A stretch of DNA of 20,382 bases from Bacillota bacterium (GTDB taxonomy: Bacteria > Bacillota > Clostridia > Acetivibrionales > DSM-1351): the NCBI GenBank assembly GCA_023412635.1, contig JAEYNI010000216.1, positions 1 through 20,382 of the forward strand, read 5' to 3'. Every line of letters starts with the position of its first letter. Within the stretch, counting starts at the first letter, position 1. Of the stretch, positions 15,635 to 20,382 are shown one piece after another. The notes beneath the pieces were generated by a model, which was not told where the DNA came from, searched no databases, and saw only the letters and a program-made list of their open reading frames with translations. A program made the translations under genes and the position numbers.

Positions 15635-16006
15635 TTGAATTACATGGATATTGACAGGTTAAAAAACCTATTTTCAGATATGCTTAGGAATCAATATACC
15701 CTGAGAAGTATGGATCTCGGCATTGAGGGAAAGCTCATAGCAATTGGTTACAAGCCATATTGGACTAATCGTCAGGATTCAAAAATTGAGACTCTGGAAT
15801 TGAATTTTTTAAGCAGTAACGGAATAATGGTTCCGATTATTTTAAGAAATGTAGTTAATTATGAGTTATATCCTAAAGAGGGCAAAAAAAATAAAAAATA
15901 CAGGGTGAATATGATGGAACTGTTGCTTTTATCGCCTTATATGCTATCAAGGAATTCTAAAGATGTTTACGATAAAATTAAACTTGAAATTATTTATGAT
16001 GAATAA
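15635..16006 (+). CDS. Unrecognised 123-residue protein
   Basis: A soluble, mixed alpha/beta-looking protein of 123 residues with no motif I recognise. It has an N-terminal amphipathic helix (DIDRLKNLFSDMLRNQ), a strand-rich middle (GKLIAIGYKPYW, then IVPIILRNVVNYELYP), a lysine-rich turn (EGKKNKKY), and a C-terminal leucine-rich helix. The start is TTG 15635, because GGGGGAG lies six bases upstream; the first ATG (15644) would be 15 bases away, too far. There are no membrane segments or cysteines. It is a single-gene unit between the divergent LCP gene and the terminator at 16053. Confidence 0.72.
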   Translation: MNYMDIDRLKNLFSDMLRNQYTLRSMDLGIEGKLIAIGYKPYWTNRQDSKIETLELNFLSSNGIMVPIILRNVVNYELYPKEGKKNKKYRVNMMELLLLSPYMLSRNSKDVYDKIKLEIIYDE

Positions 16007-16052
16007 CTACATATGAAGAATGATTTCTATGAAACAAATACCTCCCGTACCT

Positions 16053-16096
16053 AGTCAATTACAATCGGCCTTCGGTGCTGATTGTAATTGACTTTT
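16053..16096 (+). terminator. Intrinsic terminator overlapping the iorA promoter
   Basis: A perfect 13-bp stem, GTCAATTACAATC (16054-16066) with GATTGTAATTGAC (16080-16092), is extended by one A-T pair at its base, has a GGCCTTCGGTGCT loop and is followed by TTTT. The 3' arm contains TTGACT, the -35 box of the next promoter. Confidence 0.9.
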
Positions 16097-16117
16097 ATAA
16101 AAATTATCCATTATAAT
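16088..16117 (+). promoter_or_regulatory. Promoter of iorAB
   Basis: TTGACT (16088-16093) and a perfect TATAAT (16112-16117) are 18 bp apart. The predicted start near 16124 leaves a leader of about 95 nt ahead of iorA. No known riboswitch fold is apparent in the leader. Confidence 0.72.
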
Positions 16118-16188
16118 AATAGCAATGGTTTAGCACTATAAATTATTAAAATATTATAGAGATAAATGGATTAATTTATACTAATTTA

Positions 16189-16204
16189 GCGTGAGGGGTC
16201 ACGC
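16189..16204. repeat. Small hairpin at the iorA ribosome binding site
   Basis: GCGTGA-GGGG-TCACGC is a perfect 6-bp G+C-rich stem with the four-G loop. It stands out in an A+T-rich leader. The loop and the base next to it form GAGGGG, a possible Shine-Dalgarno for an ATG at 16207, while a second site, GGAGG (16209-16213), serves the ATG at 16219. Confidence 0.6.
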
Positions 16205-16218
16205 GGATGGAGGTTAAG

Positions 16219-17958
16219 ATGAAGAAGCTCATGCTTGGCAATGAAGCTGTAGCAAGAGGTGCATATGAAGCCGGCTGTACTGTCGCAGCTGCTTATCCAG
16301 GTACGCCCAGTACAGAAATCACTGAATACATAGCAAAATATGACGAAATATATTCTGAATGGTCACCAAATGAAAAGGTAGCACTTGAAGTTGCCATAGG
16401 TGCATCAATCGGTGGTGCAAGAGCAATATGCGCTATGAAGCACGTAGGACTAAATGTCGCAGCCGACCCGTTGTTCACGGTATCCTATTCGGGAGTAAAC
16501 GGTGGGCTTGTTATAATGGTGGCTGATGACCCTGGAATGCATAGTTCGCAAAACGAACAAGACAGCAGATTCTATGCCAGATCTTCAAAAGTTCCGATGA
16601 TTGAACCGTCAGACAGTCAGGAATGTAAGGATTTCGTAAAATATGCTTTCGCAATCAGTGAACAATTTGACTGTCCTGTAATTGTTCGTCTTACAACAAG
16701 AGTATCACATTCACAAAGCGCTGTAGAGATTGGTGATAAGGAAAACTTTGTGCTGAAGGAATATGTTAAGGATGCCAACAAATATGTTATGATGCCTGCC
16801 ATGGCCAGAAAAAGACATGTTGAAGTTGAAAAAAGAATGGCAGCCCTCAGAGAATTCTCAAATTCCAGTGATTTGAATAAAATAGAATTAAACAGCCCGG
16901 AAGTTGGTATTATTACAAGTGGAATATCATACCAATATGTTAAGGAAGCAGCTCCAAACGCATCTGTATTGAAACTTGGTATGGTGCACCCGGTTCCGGA
17001 GAAGTTAATCCTCGACTTTGCTTCCAAGGTTAATACATTATATGTAGTAGAAGAACTAGAACCATTTTTTGAAAATCAAATATTAAAAATGGGAATTAAA
17101 GTTATCGGTAAAGAGAAACTTCCTGTTATGGGCGAACTTAGTGCACAGTTAATTGCTGAAAAGTTGTTTGACAAGAAGTCTGAAGCATCTGAGCTTCCAA
17201 CTACTCAACCCATACCGGTAAGGCCTCCTGTAATGTGTCCAGGCTGTCCTCACAGAGGTATGTACTATGTTCTGAAGAAGCTGAAATTGAATGTGAGCGG
17301 AGATATAGGCTGCTATACCCTTGGTGCACTTCCTCCAAACGAATGTATGGATACCTGCATATGTATGGGTGCTAGCATAGGTGTTGCACATGGCTTGGAG
17401 AAGGCTCGCGGCAGTGAATTTGGCAAGAAGACAGTAGCAGTTATCGGTGATTCAACCTTTATTCACTCAGGAATAACAGGACTTATTGATGTAGTCTATA
17501 ACAAGGGTAATTCAACTGTATTAATACTTGACAACTCCATAACAGGTATGACCGGACACCAGCACAACCCTACCACAGGCTTTACTATTAAGGGAGAGCC
17601 AACAAAGCAGGTTGATCTTGAACTCCTGTGCAAGGCTATCGGTATAGAGAGAGTTACAGTGGTTGATCCCTTTGATGTAAAAGAATTTGAAAAAGTTGTT
17701 AAGGCAGAAATCGAAGCAGATGAGCCATCCGTCATAATTTCACAAAGACCTTGTGCACTTTTGAAGAATGTTAAATTTGAGGGCAGTCAGCTGATTAATC
17801 AGGAAAAATGCAAAACCTGCAGAGCCTGTATGCGAATCGGATGTCCTGCCATAGTGGATAAAGGCGATCACCTTGAAATCAATTCTGCACTTTGCGTTGG
17901 TTGTAAGCTTTGTACGAAAATTTGCAGCTTTAATGCAATAGAAGGGATTGGTGGCTAA
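16219..17958 (+). CDS. iorA: Indolepyruvate:ferredoxin oxidoreductase, alpha subunit
   Basis: A 579-residue catalytic subunit that, with IorB, oxidatively decarboxylates aryl pyruvates (indolepyruvate, phenylpyruvate, hydroxyphenylpyruvate) to aryl-acetyl-CoA, using thiamine pyrophosphate and reducing ferredoxin; it is oxygen-sensitive. The N-terminal pyruvate-oxidoreductase-type domain begins at GNEAVARGAYEAG and holds AYPGTPSTEI (25-34). The TPP-binding domain has CPGCPHRG, DIGCYTLG, and GDSTFIHSG with the following LDNSITGMTGHQ. The C-terminus carries two [4Fe-4S] sites: Cys531, 534, 537, 542 and Cys559, 562, 565, 569. I prefer ATG 16219 (GGAGG five bases upstream; MKKLMLGNEA is the usual beginning) over ATG 16207. 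iorB follows one base after the stop codon. Confidence 0.95.
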   Translation: MKKLMLGNEAVARGAYEAGCTVAAAYPGTPSTEITEYIAKYDEIYSEWSPNEKVALEVAIGASIGGARAICAMKHVGLNVAADPLFTVSYSGVNGGLVIMVADDPGMHSSQNEQDSRFYARSSKVPMIEPSDSQECKDFVKYAFAISEQFDCPVIVRLTTRVSHSQSAVEIGDKENFVLKEYVKDANKYVMMPAMARKRHVEVEKRMAALREFSNSSDLNKIELNSPEVGIITSGISYQYVKEAAPNASVLKLGMVHPVPEKLILDFASKVNTLYVVEELEPFFENQILKMGIKVIGKEKLPVMGELSAQLIAEKLFDKKSEASELPTTQPIPVRPPVMCPGCPHRGMYYVLKKLKLNVSGDIGCYTLGALPPNECMDTCICMGASIGVAHGLEKARGSEFGKKTVAVIGDSTFIHSGITGLIDVVYNKGNSTVLILDNSITGMTGHQHNPTTGFTIKGEPTKQVDLELLCKAIGIERVTVVDPFDVKEFEKVVKAEIEADEPSVIISQRPCALLKNVKFEGSQLINQEKCKTCRACMRIGCPAIVDKGDHLEINSALCVGCKLCTKICSFNAIEGIGG

Positions 17959-17959
17959 T

Positions 17960-18529
17960 ATGGATAAGTTAAATTTATTGATAGTTGGTGTGGGCGGACA
18001 AGGTACGCTTTTAGCAAGCAGAATTCTGGGTAATGTTGCTCTGAAAATGAATTTCGATGTAAAGGTTTCCGAGGTTCATGGAATGTCTCAAAGAGGCGGA
18101 AGTGTTGTAACCTATGTCAGGTTCGGTAAGAAAGTGTTTTCACCGCTGATAGAAAAAGGTGAGGCAGATATAATAATTGCCTTTGAAGAGCTGGAAGCTT
18201 TAAGATGGATTGATTACCTGACTAAAGATGGTAAAATGATAATAAATGAACAGGAAATCAATCCGATGCCTGTTATTATAGGTAAGGCGAAATATCCTGA
18301 GAATATTCTGGCTACCCTAAGGGCAGGTCACAGCATATACTCCTTGGATGCGCTGAAAATAGCACGCCGTTGCGGTACCATAAAAGCAGTAAATATTGTT
18401 CTTTTAGGTGTCATGGCCAGACTAACAGGAATAGATAAGCAGATTTTTCTTGATGCCATTCACGAGGTTGTACCTGCAAAGGTGTTGGAAGTTAATCTGA
18501 AGGCCTTTGAAGAGGGGTACAATAATTAG
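17960..18529 (+). CDS. iorB: Indolepyruvate:ferredoxin oxidoreductase, beta subunit
   Basis: A 189-residue partner of IorA, of the pyruvate/ketoisovalerate oxidoreductase gamma-domain family. It starts with VGVGGQGTLLASRILG (residues 9-24) and has the conserved SEVHGMSQRGGSV loop. It completes the heterodimer that feeds electrons from aryl pyruvates to ferredoxin. I chose ATG 17960, one base after the iorA stop, because a GGTGG site lies five bases upstream; a TTG at 17948 would overlap iorA without need. The stop codon TAG (18527-18529) is itself part of the first unit of the 7-bp repeat tract that follows. Confidence 0.94.
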   Translation: MDKLNLLIVGVGGQGTLLASRILGNVALKMNFDVKVSEVHGMSQRGGSVVTYVRFGKKVFSPLIEKGEADIIIAFEELEALRWIDYLTKDGKMIINEQEINPMPVIIGKAKYPENILATLRAGHSIYSLDALKIARRCGTIKAVNIVLLGVMARLTGIDKQIFLDAIHEVVPAKVLEVNLKAFEEGYNN

Positions 18530-18661
18530 ATGTTAGATGTAAGAAGTTGGAAGTGGGAAGTTGGATGTTAGAGGTTGGAAGTTAGAGGTTAGAAGTTGAA
18601 AGTAAGAAGATGGAAGTAAGAAGATGTTAGATGTTTGAATATAGAAGTTGAGTGTTAGAAA
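18526..18661. repeat. Degenerate 7-bp tandem repeat tract
   Basis: Nineteen heptamers with the loose consensus TTRGAAG. Fourteen are in perfect phase from 18526 to 18623 (TTAGATG, TTAGATG, TAAGAAG, TTGGAAG, TGGGAAG and so on), then a 3-base slip (ATG, 18624-18626), then five more from 18627 to 18661. The plus strand is almost free of C throughout. The tract begins on the iorB stop codon and ends about 117 bp before paaK. A minus-strand open frame through it reads as repeated Thr-Ser-Asn/Tyr-Phe type residues; it is a by-product of the repeat, not a gene. Confidence 0.9.
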
Positions 18662-18778
18662 TTTAGCCGATTGCTTTTGTGTGGGGCGGCCCTGCTGTAA
18701 ACCCTGAAAGCCATTCCGGGGTGGGATGTTTGGCAAAAAATATAAAACTAAATATCTTAATCTTGGAGGGAATGTATT

Positions 18779-20080
18779 ATGTCTTATTGGAATGAGAAAT
18801 ATGAATGTATGTCCAGAGACGAAATGAGAAAAGTTCAGGCTGAACGACTCATTAAAACAGTTAACAGGGTATATAACAATGTACCTCACTACAGGGAAAA
18901 GATGGACCAAAAAGGTATTTTGCCAGGAGATATCAAATCAGTGGATGATTTGAAGCATTTACCTTTTACCTATAAGCAGGACTTGAGAGATACATATCCG
19001 TTTGGTCTTTTTGCCGCACCCATGAATGAAATTGTCAGAGTCCATGCTTCATCAGGTACTACAGGCAAAAAGACAGTAGTGGGCTACACAAAGAATGATA
19101 TTGAGGTCTGGTCTGAAGTTATGGCTCGTACCTTTGCCGGAGCCGGAGCCGGAAAAGACTCCTTCCTGCAGGTATCCTATGGCTATGGGCTTTTTACCGG
19201 TGGTCTGGGTGCACATTACGGAGGAGAATATCTCGGAGCTACTGTTATACCGACTTCTTCAGGAAATACAAAGCTTCAGCTGTCGCTGATGCAGGATTTC
19301 GGAACAACACATATAGCCTGTACACCTTCATATGCGTTATATCTTGCAGAGGAAATGCAGGAGCTGGGCATTAAGCCTGAAGACTTAAAGCTTAAAGCAG
19401 GTATATTTGGAGCAGAACCCTGGTCTGAAAGCATGAGGAAGGAAATTGAAGCAAGACTTAAGATTAAAGCTATTGATATTTATGGCCTTAGTGAGGTAAT
19501 TGGACCGGGTGTGGCTTGTGAATGTGAATTCCAGTGTGGTATGCATATTCCGGAGGATCACTTTATACCTGAAATAATTGATCCTGAAACAGAAGAGGTT
19601 TTGCCTGAGGGCTCGCAGGGAGAAATAGTATTCACAACAATTACCAAGGAGGGTCTGCCTCTTATAAGGTATAGAACAAGAGACCTTTCCTCACTGAACT
19701 ACACACCCTGCAAATGTGGGCGTACAGAGGTCAGAATGAGCAAGGTAACCGGAAGAACTGATGATATGCTAATAATAAGAGGTGTAAATGTATTTCCTTC
19801 ACAGGTTGAAAGTGTTCTGCTGTCAATAGGTGAAACAGCACCGCATTATATGTTGATTGTTGATAGAAAGGATAATCTGGATACTCTTGAAATACAGGTT
19901 GAGATTACTCCACAACTATTCTCAGATGAAGTAAAAAAGCTTGAGGATATCGAAAGAAAGATTAGAAAAGAGATAGAAAGCACTCTTGGAATAAGTGCAA
20001 AGATCAAGCTGGTTGAACCTAAATCCATTCAGCGCAGTGAAGGTAAAGCCAAGAGAGTTATTGATAAGAGAGTATTATAA
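18779..20080 (+). CDS. paaK: Phenylacetate-CoA ligase, AMP-forming
   Basis: A 433-residue cytoplasmic adenylating enzyme of the PaaK family, joining an arylacetate to CoA with ATP going to AMP and pyrophosphate. Motifs are the P-loop-like SSGTTGKK (91-98), YGYGLFTGG, FGAEPWSE, DIYGLSEVIGPG, the hinge region RTRDLS, GRTDDMLIIRGVNVFPSQVE, and a C-terminal QRSEGKAKRV with the lysine expected to catalyse adenylation. GGAGGG eight bases upstream sets the start. Behind iorAB it forms a set often seen in anaerobes: IorAB makes or uses aryl-acetyl-CoA and PaaK links it to free phenylacetate, indoleacetate or hydroxyphenylacetate. The direction (amino acid breakdown or salvage of arylacetates to amino acids) cannot be decided from sequence. 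Confidence 0.94.
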   Translation: MSYWNEKYECMSRDEMRKVQAERLIKTVNRVYNNVPHYREKMDQKGILPGDIKSVDDLKHLPFTYKQDLRDTYPFGLFAAPMNEIVRVHASSGTTGKKTVVGYTKNDIEVWSEVMARTFAGAGAGKDSFLQVSYGYGLFTGGLGAHYGGEYLGATVIPTSSGNTKLQLSLMQDFGTTHIACTPSYALYLAEEMQELGIKPEDLKLKAGIFGAEPWSESMRKEIEARLKIKAIDIYGLSEVIGPGVACECEFQCGMHIPEDHFIPEIIDPETEEVLPEGSQGEIVFTTITKEGLPLIRYRTRDLSSLNYTPCKCGRTEVRMSKVTGRTDDMLIIRGVNVFPSQVESVLLSIGETAPHYMLIVDRKDNLDTLEIQVEITPQLFSDEVKKLEDIERKIRKEIESTLGISAKIKLVEPKSIQRSEGKAKRVIDKRVL

Positions 20081-20195
20081 AATACTAATCGTTATATGCT
20101 ATGTACTTATGGACCATATTTTACACTTAACCAACTATAATGACTTTTCCTTCAAGAAGGTTCAATCTTAGGATAAACGTAGAGTGAGGACACAT

Positions 20196-20382
20196 ATGGA
20201 AGTAGAGAAAGAACAAATGATAGGTCAGGGGAATACAGCAGAAATATACAAAATCAATGATAACAAAGTATTAAAGCTTTTTCGAAGCGGGCTACATAAG
20301 AGCATTGTTGAGAGAGAATATCAAAACGGAATTATCATACAAAGTATATTGGAATGTGTTCCTAAAGTATATGAAATGGTTG
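20196..20382 (+). CDS. APH/protein-kinase-fold phosphotransferase, 5' part only
   Basis: The frame opens at ATG 20196 (GTGAGGA five bases upstream) and runs without stop to the window edge, giving 62 codons. The sequence begins with a nucleotide-binding loop, IGQGNTAEIYKIND, followed by VLKLFR, where the lysine fits the ATP-phosphate contact, and a helix starting SIVEREYQN. This is the N-lobe pattern of aminoglycoside-phosphotransferase-like and bacterial Ser/Thr-kinase-like proteins. The substrate cannot be judged because the catalytic loop lies outside. The 115-bp gap from paaK holds a weak CCTTC-AA-GAAGG hairpin near 20150 and no clear terminator. Confidence 0.75.
   Translation, partial: MEVEKEQMIGQGNTAEIYKINDNKVLKLFRSGLHKSIVEREYQNGIIIQSILECVPKVYEMV

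Noticed and set aside
16118..16206. Riboswitch in the iorA leader
   Set aside because: Only one 6-bp hairpin is visible; there is no multi-stem fold, no terminator/antiterminator pair and no motif of a known class such as TPP (no THI box).
18526..18661. CRISPR array
   Set aside because: The units are 7 bp, directly adjacent with no spacers, and degenerate; there are no cas genes. The Cas4-like domain at 7576 belongs to a helicase fusion, not to a CRISPR locus.
18533..18910. Minus-strand frame of 125 codons over the iorB-paaK gap
   Set aside because: Its C-terminal part (start of the plus-strand tract) is only the translation of the heptad repeat and its N-terminal part lies antisense to paaK; it has no ribosome binding site and a low-complexity composition.

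Overview
The window looks like chromosomal DNA from a low-GC, anaerobic, endospore-lineage Firmicute of the class Clostridia. The support is A+T-rich DNA, strong AGGAGG-type ribosome binding sites, TTG starts, a DUF1540 small cysteine protein, a NimA-like flavin protein, and oxygen-sensitive ferredoxin-dependent ketoacid metabolism (iorAB). A cellulolytic Ruminiclostridium-type species is my best guess from protein resemblance, but this is inference. I see no IS element, integrase, phage gene, tRNA, rRNA or CRISPR array. Every gene is on the plus strand except one (the LCP protein).

Region 1 (1-4420). The 3' end of an RbsD/FucU-type sugar mutarotase is followed by a very strong intrinsic terminator. 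Next is a TetR-regulated ABC exporter cassette: a TetR repressor with a consensus-like promoter and an overlapping-downstream palindromic operator, a large FtsX/MacB-type permease, and its ATPase.

Region 2 (4421-7426). Short, loosely linked genes: an unrecognised membrane protein with an unclear start, an HD-domain (YfbR/HDDC2-like) nucleotide phosphohydrolase, a NimA-like PNPOx-family flavoprotein, a 58-residue DUF1540 protein with its own terminator, and an aldo/keto reductase with the full D-Y-K-H tetrad.

Region 3 (7427-12152). This is the most interesting region. A near-consensus promoter (TTGAAC-17-TATAAT) contains a perfect Bacillus-type LexA/DinR box (GAAC-N4-GTTC). It drives two large genes: a fusion of a Cas4/RecB-like nuclease domain to an XPD/DinG-type Fe-S helicase, and a UvrD/PcrA-type helicase. 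By family knowledge the two helicases should move in opposite directions on DNA, so the pair looks like an SOS-induced two-motor plus nuclease repair module.

Region 4 (12153-15634). Housekeeping genes: yqeG (HAD phosphatase), aroE (shikimate dehydrogenase), a ComFB-family protein, a bidirectional terminator, and the convergent LCP (LytR-CpsA-Psr) wall-polymer ligase on the minus strand.

Region 5 (15635-20382). An unrecognised small protein ends at a perfect-stem terminator whose 3' arm overlaps the -35 of the next promoter. That promoter drives iorA-iorB (indolepyruvate:ferredoxin oxidoreductase), followed by paaK (phenylacetate-CoA ligase). Together these link aromatic 2-oxoacids, arylacetyl-CoA and arylacetates to ferredoxin and ATP. 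Between iorB and paaK lies a tract of 19 degenerate 7-bp repeats that begins on the iorB stop codon. The window ends inside an APH/kinase-fold protein gene.
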